NCBI GenBank assembly: GCA_026645815.1
Contig: JAPKMR010000003.1
Coordinates: forward strand, 1-64,000
Length of the DNA: 64,000 nucleotides
Direction of reading: 5' to 3'
From: Anaerolineae bacterium
GTDB taxonomy: Bacteria > Chloroflexota > Anaerolineae > B4-G1 > SLSP01
A program made the position numbers and the translations under genes. The notes beneath the pieces were generated by a model. The model had not been told where the DNA came from. It was given only the letters and a program-made list of their open reading frames with translations, and did no database searches. Below, one piece after another: positions 1 through 9,615 of the stretch. The stretch's first letter is position 1. Every line of letters starts with the position of its first letter.

Positions 1-744
1 CATCCGCTGTGACCGATCCCTGGATGAAGTACAAGTAGGTTTCATTGACGGCGGGGAGAAACACTCCCAACGGCGTAACCGTGGGCGCAGTGCGAAAATC
101 GTGATCCAACGCCTCAACCGGGATGCGACTGCGCCCGCCACGCGAAAAGCGCCCGAGTAACACGTGGGCTTTGGCATCCACTGACATACGGAGAATGGTC
201 GGATCAGCATCTGCCGCCGGGTTAACTGTGGCTAAGCGCGCAAAAATGGCGTCCGTTTCGGGTATCTTTTTCACGGGTTGACTTTTTTTACCGCCCGCAA
301 CGTATAGCCCAGTTCATTCAACCGTTGGCGAATAACCTCGACACTGGGTAAATCGTCCGCGTCGTAGCGCTCCTGCGTCAGCAGTTCGGCCTGGACACTG
401 GCCGCGCTCAAGCGTAGATAGAGCCGTGTACTTTGAAAACTGGGATCGGTTTGGCTATGCTGTTCGGCAATAGCGTGGATATCGTCCAGCAACTGCGGCA
501 AGTGCGCTTCGGCTCGTTTACGCCCGCGCCCCGCATAGTCATCCACACACCGGAAGCCGCTTTCTAGTTCGTAGGTGCCCTTGCGCAGCGCCTCACGACT
601 CCAACCTAATTCGCGGTGCAGGAAGCGGTGACTCCTGGGACCCAACGTTTGCGCCACCCGCGCCATATACAAGCGGCGTTCCGCGCCCGCTAAGGCTTTG
701 ACGGTTTCTCGGTGTAATTCTTTTTCGGCGGCGCTGAATTCCAT
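1..744 (-). CDS. ISAzo13-type transposase, truncated by window edge, with -1 frameshift
   Basis: The 157-residue ORF (271-744) begins after a GGGAGGG ribosome site. It has the N-terminal HTH-like part of ISAzo13-family transposases, ending in a segment like the family's RLL..LGYSLQANRK (here RLNELGYTLRAVKK). It stops at 271, but reading on in the -1 frame gives about 90 more residues to the window edge. These include SVDAKAHVLLGRFSRGG, which matches the first DDE-Asp region of the family. The switch falls on a run of seven A (minus strand, about 282-288) reading as A AAA AAA, a plausible slippery heptamer. Either programmed -1 frameshifting or a decay mutation would explain it. The catalytic C-terminus lies outside the window, so activity cannot be judged. 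Confidence 0.72.
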
Positions 745-1007
745 ACGCTATCCCTCCCGGTAAGCTAGACTATGGCGTAAGTGTACCACATTATTGGCTC
801 GCTTTAATTCTTGGAACGGCCTTAGCACGACAAGAAATGGGCGCATGGAGGGACCTCCTAATAGGACTGGTTGTCACCGCTTCGAACCGGCGGTTATGAC
901 GCAAAGCACGTTGAAGCAGGTTGAAGCGCAATACGTTTAAGGTGGGACGCACCTGCGGCGCTACACGCAGGACAAAGGCTCGTGGAAGGTGCGTCCCACC
1001 TGAGACA
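745..1007. other. IS edge and intergenic region
   Basis: This stretch separates the transposase start from the histidine kinase stop. It should contain the right end of the ISAzo13-type element, but I could not recognise its terminal inverted repeat because the partner end is outside the window. The only clear structure is the 15-bp hairpin at 940-1001. Small ORFs here are antisense shadows. Confidence 0.5.
940..1001 (-). terminator. 15-bp perfect inverted repeat after the histidine kinase gene
   Basis: The arm AGGTGGGACGCACCT (940-954) pairs perfectly with 987-1001 around a 32-nt loop, just past the kinase stop at 1008. No strong T-run follows on the minus strand, so it may be an RNA 3'-end stabiliser or a REP-like repeat rather than a classical terminator. 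Confidence 0.5.
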
Positions 1008-2513
1008 TCATTCCGCGACCGGCAGCGTAAACGACACCGTCGTGCCCTTACCCTCGACGCTCTCCACCCACAGCTCCCCGCCGTGCGCCTCCACCAGCGT
1101 GCGGGCAATCGCCAACCCCAAGCCACTGCCCCCCTGCGCGCGGGAGCGGGCTTTATCCGCGCGGTAGAAGCGCTGCCCCAGGCGCGGAAGCGCTTCGGCG
1201 GGGATGCCGGCGCCGTGATCGCTCACTTGCGCCAGCACGGTGCCTCGTTTCCCTGGTTGCAGACGTATGCGGACTTCGCTTCCCGGTGGAGAGAATTTGA
1301 TGGCATTATCGAGCAGGTTGAGCAATACCTGCGCCATCCGGTCACGGTCCGCCCACACGGCAGGCAGATTGGGAGCGCCTTCGACGCGCAAGGGCGTTTG
1401 GCGGGCGTGATTCTGCAGATGGCTGATGGTTTCCTGCGCCAAAGCCGCCAGATCGAGCGCCTCGCGGCGCAGATTCAGCGCTTCGGAGTCGGCGCGTGAG
1501 AGCAACAGCAGGTCGTTGACCAAGCGGATCATGCGGTCGGTCTCGCTCTCGATGGTCGCCAGGAAACGGTCGCGCGCCTCGAGATCATCCATCGCGCCGT
1601 CGCGCAGCGTCTCTACCGTGCCCTTCACCGCAGTGAGCGGCGTGCGTAGCTCGTGGGAGACATTGGCGACGAAGTCTACTTGCATCTGCCGGGCGCTGCG
1701 CAGGCGCCCGGTCATGTCGTTGAAGGCGCGACTCAGGCGCCCCAGCTCGTCGCGCGAAGTTGCCGGCACCTCGACGTTGAAATCGCCGCCGGCAACCGCC
1801 CCTGCCGCCGAAGTTAAACGGCGGAGCGGGTGGGTGATGGCGCCGGAGAGCAGGTGTCCTAGCAACCCCGATAAGCCCAGGGCAATCACCGTCGCCAGCG
1901 CCCATCTCAGGCGCAGGTCGCGCATCACGGCAACCACATCCCGCAGGGGTTGGCTGAGATAGGCGACGCCGATGAGCTGCTCCTCCACCAACATCGGCAG
2001 CGCTACGGACATCGTCACACCGTCGTCATCGGAGGCGTAGCGTCCGGTCAGCGCTTGCGCCGGCAAAGGCTCCTCCGCGAGATTGTCACCCACGCCTTGA
2101 TCCAGGGAATCCAGCAGCACCACGCCTTGTTGATCCAGGATGCGAATGCGGGTTTCCAGTTGCGCTCCCAGCTGCAGGGAGCTCTCTGCCAGGTAGGAGA
2201 GGTCCAACTCCCCAGGCGTGACCGGCGCCTGCGGTTGCTGGCTATTCTCCACTCGCAGATCCAGGTTGCTAATCTGCCGCTGCGAGATGATGTTGTTCAG
2301 CGCGGTCTGGTCTTCCGCTGCCGGACCGGCGAGCAGCGTCCCGGGCACGAGCGTCTGCGCCGTGATGCGGGCTTGCGCGGCGAGGCTCGCTTCCGTGGAT
2401 TCGAGGAAGTAGCGTTCCAGGAAAGAGAGCAGCAACACGCCCGAAAGCCCCATCGCCAGCACAATCACGGCGAGGTGGCTAAGCAACAAGCGTAAGCGAA
2501 TGTTGAGCGTCAT
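1008..2513 (-). CDS. Membrane sensor histidine kinase (PhoR/ResE type)
   Basis: A 501-residue sensor kinase that should autophosphorylate and pass phosphate to the response regulator encoded just upstream (2573-3292). The order is: TM helix about 10-32, extracytoplasmic sensor about 33-202, TM about 203-224, HAMP linker about 225-275, HisKA with SHELRTP (His287), and HATPase_c with the N box (LDNAIKF, about 401-407), G1 (DHGAG, from 432) and G2 (GGSGLGLA, 461-468). All catalytic motifs are intact. The sensor domain has no recognisable fold, so the signal is unknown. The regulator-kinase order and 59-bp gap indicate one operon. PhoR-like phosphate sensing is possible, but there are no pst/pho genes nearby to support it. 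Confidence 0.93.
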   Translation of the reverse strand: MTLNIRLRLLLSHLAVIVLAMGLSGVLLLSFLERYFLESTEASLAAQARITAQTLVPGTLLAGPAAEDQTALNNIISQRQISNLDLRVENSQQPQAPVTPGELDLSYLAESSLQLGAQLETRIRILDQQGVVLLDSLDQGVGDNLAEEPLPAQALTGRYASDDDGVTMSVALPMLVEEQLIGVAYLSQPLRDVVAVMRDLRLRWALATVIALGLSGLLGHLLSGAITHPLRRLTSAAGAVAGGDFNVEVPATSRDELGRLSRAFNDMTGRLRSARQMQVDFVANVSHELRTPLTAVKGTVETLRDGAMDDLEARDRFLATIESETDRMIRLVNDLLLLSRADSEALNLRREALDLAALAQETISHLQNHARQTPLRVEGAPNLPAVWADRDRMAQVLLNLLDNAIKFSPPGSEVRIRLQPGKRGTVLAQVSDHGAGIPAEALPRLGQRFYRADKARSRAQGGSGLGLAIARTLVEAHGGELWVESVEGKGTTVSFTLPVAE

Positions 2514-2572
2514 AGGTCACAAGCCTTGAGCCAATTTCAAGATTCTGGTGGGCGGTTTTCGGCAATCCATGT

Positions 2573-3292
2573 TTAGCTGCCGGTTTCAAGCCGGTAGCCC
2601 ACGCCGCGCACCGTCTCGATCAAGTCGCCGTGAGGCAGACCGTCGCCCTCCGGGGCAACGGCGCGCAGTTTGGCGCGCAGGCGCTTGATGACGGCGTCCA
2701 CCACACGGGCATCTTCGACATAGTCGTAGCCCCAGACCTGCTCCAGCAGCTGCTCGCGGCTGAAGACCCAACCGGGGCGGGTGATGAGCAGGTGCAGCAG
2801 GTCGAATTCCAGCGTGGTGAGTTCAAGGAACGTGCCCGCCAAACGCACCTCGCGGCGCGCCGGGTCGAGGCTGAGCGCTCCGGCGTGCAGCTGCGGCGCT
2901 CCGGTGGGCGCCTCTCCGGTGGGCTGTGCGCCTTGCACGCGCCGCAGCACATTCTTGATGCGCACGAGCAATTCCCGTACGCTGAAGGGCTTGACGACAT
3001 AATCATCCGCGCCGAGTTCCAACCCCACCACGCGGTCAATCTCCTCATCACGGGCGGTGAGCATGATAATGGGCACATCGCGCTCGCGACGGAGGGTGCG
3101 GCACACGTCGAGTCCGTCCAGTTTGGGCAACATCAGATCCAGCACGATGAGGTCCGGTTGCTCGCGCCGGGCGATAGCGAGCGCCTCTTCCCCATCCCAG
3201 GCGCTGAGCACCTCGTAGTTGGCGCGCTTGAGGTTATACGAGAGCATATCAATGATGGGCGCTTCGTCATCCACAATCAGAATTTTGATCAT
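2573..3292 (-). CDS. OmpR/PhoB-family response regulator
   Basis: A 239-residue DNA-binding response regulator. The receiver domain (1-120) has the acidic pair D8-D9, phospho-acceptor D52 (LIVLDLMLP), T79 and K101, all standard. A winged-helix effector domain follows (about 140-236), ending in the recognition-helix and wing motif RGVGYRLE. It is first in the operon and precedes its partner kinase (stop 2573, kinase start 2513). Full length with no unusual features. Target genes are unknown. Confidence 0.95.
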   Translation of the reverse strand: MIKILIVDDEAPIIDMLSYNLKRANYEVLSAWDGEEALAIARREQPDLIVLDLMLPKLDGLDVCRTLRRERDVPIIMLTARDEEIDRVVGLELGADDYVVKPFSVRELLVRIKNVLRRVQGAQPTGEAPTGAPQLHAGALSLDPARREVRLAGTFLELTTLEFDLLHLLITRPGWVFSREQLLEQVWGYDYVEDARVVDAVIKRLRAKLRAVAPEGDGLPHGDLIETVRGVGYRLETGS

Positions 3293-3376
3293 ACTGGAAT
3301 TGTAGCAGAGATTTGCGGCACGGGAAAGCCTCTTTGCGGCAGGTTGGTGTCAGTTACGCGACAGGGGGGCGACAAA

Positions 3377-3409
3377 ACAGGGGGGAAGTGACTTGCGCTT
3401 CCCCCCTGT
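3377..3409 (-). terminator. Intrinsic terminator after the HAAS membrane protein gene
   Basis: A 12-bp stem (ACAGGGGGGAAG, 3377-3388, with 3398-3409) around a 9-nt loop. On the minus strand it is followed by TTTTGT, 17 bp after the stop at 3426. It separates this transcript from the two-component operon. Confidence 0.8.
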
Positions 3410-3425
3410 CCTGTTCGAAACACGT

Positions 3426-4445
3426 CTAGCGTTGACGGATCATTCTATAGATGGACTGCCCGATCTCCACCACCGTGCCGATGATGCCGAAGACCATCGC
3501 CCACCGGAATACTTGCGTCAGGAGTGACTCCACTATCTGCATCCCATCGCCAGCCCAGCTGGAGAAGGGCAACCACGGCACCGGTCCGGCGAACATTCGC
3601 GCCAGCACATAGATGGTGAAGACTTTGACACCCAACTCGAGTATCCTCGTGGCGGTGCTCCAACGGCGCTGTTGGAGGACGGCGATGTTCAGCGCCAGCG
3701 CCATCACCCAGCTGATATTCCACAACGGCAGGTAGGTCTTGAGCGCTATTTCACTTAGCATCGGGATGGTGCGCCAGCCCTCTTCTGTCTGCATGAACAC
3801 GATGCCAAGCCGGTCAACAAACAGGTTGAAGAGCACAATCGCCAGGATGGTGAGACAAATACTCACGACCATGCCCACCGGTTGGATGCGGTCGTGATCC
3901 TCGACGTGCGGTAGGGTGCGAGGATCCCATTCTGTTTCATCTCTGAGGTCTTTGAGGTCTTCCTCGGAAAGGGTGCGTTCCAAGACCACAAAGATGATCG
4001 TTGTGAAACCGAGAGCGCTTGCTGCAGCGCTGATGTATTGCAGGATGAACTCCCCAACCGTGACCAGGATGCTGATACCTTCGGGTTGCGTCTGGAAAAG
4101 ATTGATCACCGTGCTGATGACCAGCGCCAGCGCCACTGCCCCCAAGACGATGCCCACGACCCGCACATAAGCATCGTACAGGCGCGGTCCGATGACGTAG
4201 CGTGGGGCTGCTGCGTAGCGTCCTGCTACTTCTTCCGGCGCTCCCAACTCCTTGAGCACCGCCACCTGCGCCTCCTCAGACGTCTCATCCACTACCGCGT
4301 CTCCGCGCGCTTCCAGCGCGTCCAGGATGAGCGAGCGCAGCTCGGTCTCCACATCATCACGCTGTTTCTGGGGCAGGCGGCGCCCCACTTCGCGGATGTA
4401 CCGTTCAATTAACTCTGGTTTGTCTTGCCATGATGTCTTTTCCAT
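3426..4445 (-). CDS. HAAS-domain multi-pass membrane protein
   Basis: A 339-residue protein. The start at 4445 is chosen because an AAGGAG site lies 8-9 nt upstream; the longer ORF (to 4664) would run through the upstream padR gene. Residues about 1-75 form a HAAS-like cytoplasmic domain (helical, YIREVGRRLPQKQRDDVETEL...), typically found next to PadR-type regulators. Six hydrophobic segments follow. In such pairs the membrane protein is thought to sense envelope state and act on the PadR regulator or on transporters, but no substrate is visible here. It lies 80 bp downstream of padR in the same direction. Confidence 0.75.
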   Translation of the reverse strand: MEKTSWQDKPELIERYIREVGRRLPQKQRDDVETELRSLILDALEARGDAVVDETSEEAQVAVLKELGAPEEVAGRYAAAPRYVIGPRLYDAYVRVVGIVLGAVALALVISTVINLFQTQPEGISILVTVGEFILQYISAAASALGFTTIIFVVLERTLSEEDLKDLRDETEWDPRTLPHVEDHDRIQPVGMVVSICLTILAIVLFNLFVDRLGIVFMQTEEGWRTIPMLSEIALKTYLPLWNISWVMALALNIAVLQQRRWSTATRILELGVKVFTIYVLARMFAGPVPWLPFSSWAGDGMQIVESLLTQVFRWAMVFGIIGTVVEIGQSIYRMIRQR

Positions 4446-4525
4446 GATGCTTTTACTCCTTCTTGAAAATAAGCTCTTAAATGCTGTGTAACTGCTAAAC
4501 CTTTGTGTGAGCACGCCGTCAGAAT

Positions 4526-4861
4526 TTAACGGTTGTCTGCAGGCAATACGCGTTCCATGGCTTCCACCAATTGCCGCCATTCGGCGATCATTGCCGTCAG
4601 CACCGCCTGCCCTTGCGCGCTGAGGGTGTAGTAACGCCGTGGGCGCGCCTCTCCCAGATCCCATTCGCTATCCAGGAGCCCTTGCTTTTCCAGTCGCCGC
4701 AGCAGCGGGTAGAGGGTTCCCTGGTCAATCTCGATGCCTTGTTCTGCCAACCGTTCTTTGAGTGAGTATCCGTATTGCCGCTCGCGTAACTGGCTCAACA
4801 CACTCAGCATCAATGTGCCTCGTCGTAATTCCAGAATCAGATTGTTGATGATTTCATCCAT
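4526..4861 (-). CDS. PadR-family transcriptional regulator
   Basis: A 111-residue winged-helix regulator. The PadR core (LMLSVLSQLRERQYGYSLKERL... GTLYPLLRRLEKQGLL... RRYYTLSAQG) covers residues about 15-90 and is followed by a short dimerisation helix. The gene has a good AAGGAG site and a near-consensus promoter (4891-4920), whose spacer contains AT-rich imperfect dyads where autorepression could act. PadR proteins are usually repressors that respond to small hydrophobic ligands or partner proteins. The likely regulated unit is itself plus the HAAS protein. Confidence 0.9.
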   Translation of the reverse strand: MDEIINNLILELRRGTLMLSVLSQLRERQYGYSLKERLAEQGIEIDQGTLYPLLRRLEKQGLLDSEWDLGEARPRRYYTLSAQGQAVLTAMIAEWRQLVEAMERVLPADNR

Positions 4862-4890
4862 ACAGTACCTTCTCCTTTGTTGTATGTTGT

Positions 4891-4920
4891 ATTATACCAT
4901 GTGATATACAGTATTGTCAA
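4891..4920 (-). promoter_or_regulatory. Sigma-70-type promoter of padR
   Basis: On the minus strand TTGACA (4915-4920) and TATAAT (4891-4896) are separated by 18 bp, both perfect hexamers. An imperfect dyad, TATATC-ACAT-GGTATA, overlaps the spacer and the -10 and is a candidate PadR operator. Confidence 0.8.
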
Positions 4921-4980
4921 TAGGCAAATATAAGATTTCGCTCTATATTCTGAAAACTCGATTATGTAGAGTTGAGCGCC

Positions 4981-6147
4981 CTAAGCGGGCGCCGCGGGCG
5001 CGTCACTTGGTGAAAGTCGTTTGAGCGCCGCCGCTGTGATGACGAGGCCCAGCAATGCCACAAAGATAAAACTGGTCCACACCATCCGCATGCCAAAGCG
5101 CTCATAGATTGCGCCAGCTGCCAGCAAGCCCAGGCTTGGACCCAATCCCATCACCACCATGAGATAAAGCCCCTGCCCTGTTGCACGCCATCGCGGGGGC
5201 AGTTGTTCATCCATAAGGCTGGCGCCGATGACCAACAGGCTCACGATGGCGGTACTGTGCAGAATTTGCGCCGGCAGCACGAAGGCGGGATCGTGGATGA
5301 GCGCCAGCAATAGCCAGCGCACAGGCGTGAGCGCCAGACCTAGCATGAACAGCGTCTGCGTGCGGAAGCGGGTAATCAAGCGCGGCGTGATTTGCATGAA
5401 AGGAATTTCCAGGAATGCCTGGGATGAGATGGTCAAGCCGATGAGCCAACCCGGTGCGCTGAGGTCCTCCATAAAGACGGCAAGGTAGCTCACGGCGGTC
5501 ATGACCGGTGCGGAAATCAGTGCAACTCCCAAGAGGAATACAATCAGCGTGGGACGCTCCGGCAATAGCCGCAGTCCCTCCAGCCAGCTGCCGCTAGCCT
5601 CGTGTGATGTATCGGGAATCTGGGTAACCAGGGCTGCCAACACCAGCAGCACCCCGCCATGGATTGCCGGCACATGGGGCAACAGCGTCCCCAGGAAACT
5701 CCCTGCTAGCAGCGAGGAAAGGGCATAGCCCAACGAACCCCAACCGCGTAAGGGTCCGTAATGCTCGCGCTTGCCATAACGCTCCAGATAGCCAAAGGTG
5801 AGTGCGTTGCCCAGAGGCAAAATGGGCGCGCGCGTGATATAGAAGCCGATGCTCAGCGCCAGGATCCATGCGAAGCCCTGCCCTGTTTCGAAGATGAATG
5901 AGAAGGCTGCGGTCGCCAGGCAGGCAAAAGCCAGCGCGCTCCGGCGCAGGTGATATACATCGCTGAGCAGGCTCCACAGAGGTTGGGCAAAGATGCTGAT
6001 CAGGGAACCTAGCCCCAGCGCCAGACCTACCTCCGTGCCGGAAAGCCCCCGGCTTTCGAAATAGGTTGCCATATAGGGCAGCAGAAAGCCTGAAGCCCCA
6101 TAATACAGGAAGTAGAAAGCGCTGAACCGTTGTTGCTTGTTACGCAT
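4981..6147 (-). CDS. MFS transporter (MFS_1-like, HcaT/LacY-related type)
   Basis: A 388-residue permease with about 12 predicted TM helices. The start FYFLYYGASGFLLPYMATYFESRGLSG... (split between TM1 and the first loop) is characteristic of the MFS_1-like group that includes HcaT- and nucleoside-permease-like proteins. The conserved loop LSDVYHLRRSAL follows TM2. It stands alone between padR and the ahcY terminator, so there is no operon clue to its substrate. Substrate and direction are unknown. Confidence 0.8.
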   Translation of the reverse strand: MRNKQQRFSAFYFLYYGASGFLLPYMATYFESRGLSGTEVGLALGLGSLISIFAQPLWSLLSDVYHLRRSALAFACLATAAFSFIFETGQGFAWILALSIGFYITRAPILPLGNALTFGYLERYGKREHYGPLRGWGSLGYALSSLLAGSFLGTLLPHVPAIHGGVLLVLAALVTQIPDTSHEASGSWLEGLRLLPERPTLIVFLLGVALISAPVMTAVSYLAVFMEDLSAPGWLIGLTISSQAFLEIPFMQITPRLITRFRTQTLFMLGLALTPVRWLLLALIHDPAFVLPAQILHSTAIVSLLVIGASLMDEQLPPRWRATGQGLYLMVVMGLGPSLGLLAAGAIYERFGMRMVWTSFIFVALLGLVITAAALKRLSPSDAPAAPA

Positions 6148-6270
6148 ATCTTTGCTTTAGTACCTACCCGGGAAAACACCCTCAGAACCGCGCCTTATGA
6201 ACTTCCAAAATGGGGGGTATTTCAACTTCGGGGCAAAAGCAAGACGACCATGATGCGAATGCCTTTCCTT

Positions 6271-6374
6271 TGATTGATTTTTGGCGGCGGGTGAAGTCCC
6301 GCCGCCAAAAATCAATTTTCTCTTGCGCCCTGTAGGGGCGCCTGAAATTTTCGCCCCCGTCGTGAAATGCACCC
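6271..6374. repeat. Family-1 hairpin repeat, copy 1
   Basis: An 18-bp perfect stem (TTGATTTTTGGCGGCGGG at 6274-6291 with 6298-6315) around a 6-nt loop. It is followed by a small GCGCCC..GGGCGC hairpin and a tail TTTTCGCCCCCGT..TGAAATGCACCC. Copy 2 at 8981-9086 is nearly identical over the whole unit. Confidence 0.85.
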
Positions 6375-6410
6375 TGACGCGTCCCTCAAAGTATGGAAGA
6401 ATTCCAACAA

Positions 6411-6442
6411 GACCCCGAGATGCACGTGAGTGCCTCGGGGTC
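6411..6442 (-). terminator. Terminator of ahcY
   Basis: Stem GACCCCGAG (6411-6419) with CTCGGGGTC (6434-6442), 30 bp beyond the ahcY stop. On the minus strand it is followed by TTGTT. Confidence 0.7.
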
Positions 6443-6471
6443 TCGTTCTGTTTTGTGCTCTCGCTGCAGCT

Positions 6472-7749
<1,278 letters not shown>

Positions 7750-7774
7750 TTAATGAAGAGCCAATGGTTAAGAC

Positions 7775-8737
7775 CTATGACTTCTGACTCATAACTTCTG
7801 TAAACGCATCTTCCCCAAAATGCGTTTGATAGCGTGTGGTGAATTCATCCAGGGCATAGTCCTGGCTTTGTGGGCCTACACATTCCAGCGTATAGGTCGC
7901 TGCCAGCGCGCCGATGCGCCCGCAGACCTCCCAGGGGAGGCCCAGCGCCAGCCCCTTGATTAAGCCTGCGCGGTAGGCGTCGCCCACGCCGGTGGGGTCG
8001 GCAATCTGCTTTGGGGGGAATACCGGCACGGTGATGCGCTTATCTGTCCAGATATCGGAGCCATCTGCGCCGCGGGTGATGATGACAGCGCGTTTGACTG
8101 CCGTGCGGATTTGTGCATCGGTAAGCCCTGTGCGGGTCTTGAGCAGCTCAAACTCGTAATCGTTGAGGATGAGAATGTCCGCGCCCTCCAGACCCAGGCG
8201 CAACGAATCCGCGCTGACGCGCACTACTTGCTGCCCCGGATCATAGATGTAGGGAATGTTTAGGGCTTTGCATTCTTCGGCGTATTTGTTCATCGCTTCG
8301 GGATCATTGGGCGAGATGATGACGAGGTCGGGGTGCTGCGCCAGGGTCTGAAAGGAGAGTTCTCGTGCATAGGCCATCGCGCCGGTGTAGAAGGTAGCAA
8401 TCTGGTTCTGATCCAAATCCGTGTTCACAAAAAACGAGGCGGTGAAGACTTCGGGAATGGTGCGCGTGAGGCTGGTATCCACGCCGTGGGATTCAAGCCA
8501 GGCACGGTAAGTCTCGAAATCCTGCCCAGCGGTTGCCATCATGTGCGGGTGTTCGCCCAGCAATCCCAGGTTATAGGCGATATTGGCAGCGCAGCCACCG
8601 CGCACACGTCGCATTTCATCTACCAAAAAGCTCAGGCTCACTTTGCCGACCCGCTCCATGAGCAGATGGTCGGTAAAGTGTCCTGGAAAGGACATCAGAT
8701 AGTCGAAGGCTATTGAACCGGTCACGATGATGTTCAT
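7775..8737 (-). CDS. PfkB-family sugar/nucleoside kinase, probably adenosine kinase
   Basis: A 320-residue ribokinase-fold kinase. PfkB signature 1 is RGGCAANIAYNLGLLG (46-61), and signature 2 is DPTGVGDAYRAG (247-258) with catalytic base D253. The next gene in the operon is ahcY, so phosphorylating adenosine to AMP is the most economical role: it pulls the reversible AhcY reaction toward hydrolysis. Homology alone would also allow ribokinase, fructokinase or inosine kinase activity, so the substrate is inferred from context. The start follows a GGGGGAGGA site. Confidence 0.85.
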   Translation of the reverse strand: MNIIVTGSIAFDYLMSFPGHFTDHLLMERVGKVSLSFLVDEMRRVRGGCAANIAYNLGLLGEHPHMMATAGQDFETYRAWLESHGVDTSLTRTIPEVFTASFFVNTDLDQNQIATFYTGAMAYARELSFQTLAQHPDLVIISPNDPEAMNKYAEECKALNIPYIYDPGQQVVRVSADSLRLGLEGADILILNDYEFELLKTRTGLTDAQIRTAVKRAVIITRGADGSDIWTDKRITVPVFPPKQIADPTGVGDAYRAGLIKGLALGLPWEVCGRIGALAATYTLECVGPQSQDYALDEFTTRYQTHFGEDAFTEVMSQKS

Positions 8738-8830
8738 CGTCTTCCTCCCCCAAAAACGTCAAACTTCGGTTGCCCAGTTTTGATGTTCCGGCGTTTGGCA
8801 GGCAAGGTTTTGCATAATTCCCATAAAACA

Positions 8831-8858
8831 GGGCCGCTCCCACTATCCTTTGCGGCCC
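8831..8858 (-). terminator. GC-rich hairpin in the leader of the kinase-ahcY operon
   Basis: GGGCCGC (8831-8837) pairs with GCGGCCC (8852-8858). On the minus strand it is followed by TGTTTTATGG, about 90 nt before the kinase ATG. It could be a leader terminator (attenuator). A weak promoter-like pair (TTGGAC/TACATT, 17-bp spacing) lies just upstream. Confidence 0.35.
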
Positions 8859-8980
8859 CAACCTCCCAAATGTACCACAAATAGGGAGGAAGTCCAATGC
8901 TGATAGGTAAGTGTTCAAACTCCCCTCGTAAGGCGAAATTCCGGGCTGAAGCCCGCTAGAAAGAGCGTTTTTGGCAAGTT

Positions 8981-9086
8981 TTGATTGATTTTTGGCGGCG
9001 GGGCTTTGCCCCGCCGCCAAAAATCAATTATCTTCTGCGCCCTGTAGGGGCGCCTGAGATTTTCACCCCCGTTTTGAAATGCACTC
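8981..9086. repeat. Family-1 hairpin repeat, copy 2
   Basis: A 20-bp perfect stem (8985-9004 with 9008-9027) around a TTT loop, the GCGCCC..GGGCGC mini-hairpin, and the tail TTTCACCCCCGTTTTGAAAT ending GCACT. It is nearly identical to copy 1 at 6271-6374. Confidence 0.87.
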
Positions 9087-9176
9087 TCTTATACCCCGCT
9101 GATAGGCATTCTTGTAAGTTGCGGTAAAATAGAGGAACGAAGATGACGCATCAATTTAACCAAAGGATGAAGCGCC

Positions 9177-9482
9177 ATGAACCTTGAAGCGACCTTGCGT
9201 GAGCAAATACTGTTAAAACTGGTTGAGGTCATTGACCCTGAAACCGGTGTGGATGTATTGCGGATGCATCTGGTGGAGGATTTGGAAGTAGATGACGTCA
9301 CCGGAACGGTGAGCTACCGGTTTAGACCTTCATCAGCCCTGTGTCCGTTGGCGTTGAGCCTCGCACTTGATATCAAGCATGCTATTGCCAGCATTCCCGG
9401 AGTGCAGCAGCAGCACATTGCGGTGGGTAATTATGTGCGGGCTGAGGAGCTGACGCAGATTATCAACCGGGATGAGGCTTAA
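9177..9482 (+). CDS. MIP18/DUF59-family protein (Fe-S assembly type)
   Basis: A 101-residue single-domain protein with the MIP18/DUF59 pattern: ..LVEVIDPETGVDVLRMHLVEDLEV.., a central Cys in SSALCPLAL (conserved in the SufT/PaaD/CIA2 group), and a C-terminal helix ..IPGVQQQHIAVGNY. Relatives help in maturing Fe-S proteins or in phenylacetate ring oxidation. With no suf or paa genes here, an Fe-S assembly role is the default guess. The start follows AAAGGA. It is a single gene between repeat copy 2 and the methyltransferase. Confidence 0.8.
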   Translation: MNLEATLREQILLKLVEVIDPETGVDVLRMHLVEDLEVDDVTGTVSYRFRPSSALCPLALSLALDIKHAIASIPGVQQQHIAVGNYVRAEELTQIINRDEA

Positions 9483-9615
9483 CCCCGCCTGTGTTTGTTG
9501 GGTGCAGCACGGGGTTGTGAAACCCTGTGTCTCCGGCTTGTTTCGTTTATGACGGGCGCGCACGGCATTTTGTGCCTTGCTAAACTTTTCCAAGTCATAC
9601 TTTAAGAAGGATTGC

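Larger units (their letters stand above)
6148..6471. other. Intergenic region with a dispersed hairpin repeat
   Basis: 324 bp without a gene. It holds the family-1 hairpin repeat (6271-6374) and the ahcY terminator (6411-6442). A copy of the conserved tail GAAATGCACCC lies at 6364-6374. No coding potential seen. Confidence 0.7.
8738..9176. other. Intergenic region: kinase leader and two dispersed repeats
   Basis: 439 bp. It holds the leader hairpin of the kinase-ahcY operon (8831-8858), a family-2 repeat start (CCGGGCTGAAGCCCG, about 8940-8955) and a family-1 repeat (8981-9086). I compared the leader with the SAH and SAM riboswitch cores I know and saw no match. Confidence 0.6.

Noticed and set aside
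2630-3391. Plus-strand ORF of 253 residues over the response regulator
   Set aside because: Antisense shadow of a fully conserved OmpR-type regulator.
3426-4664. 412-residue version of the HAAS protein
   Set aside because: The first 73 residues lie in another frame of padR and its spacer; an AAGGAG site supports the start at 4445.
8738-8900. SAH or SAM riboswitch before the kinase-ahcY operon
   Set aside because: No match to the conserved cores I know; only a simple GC hairpin is present.
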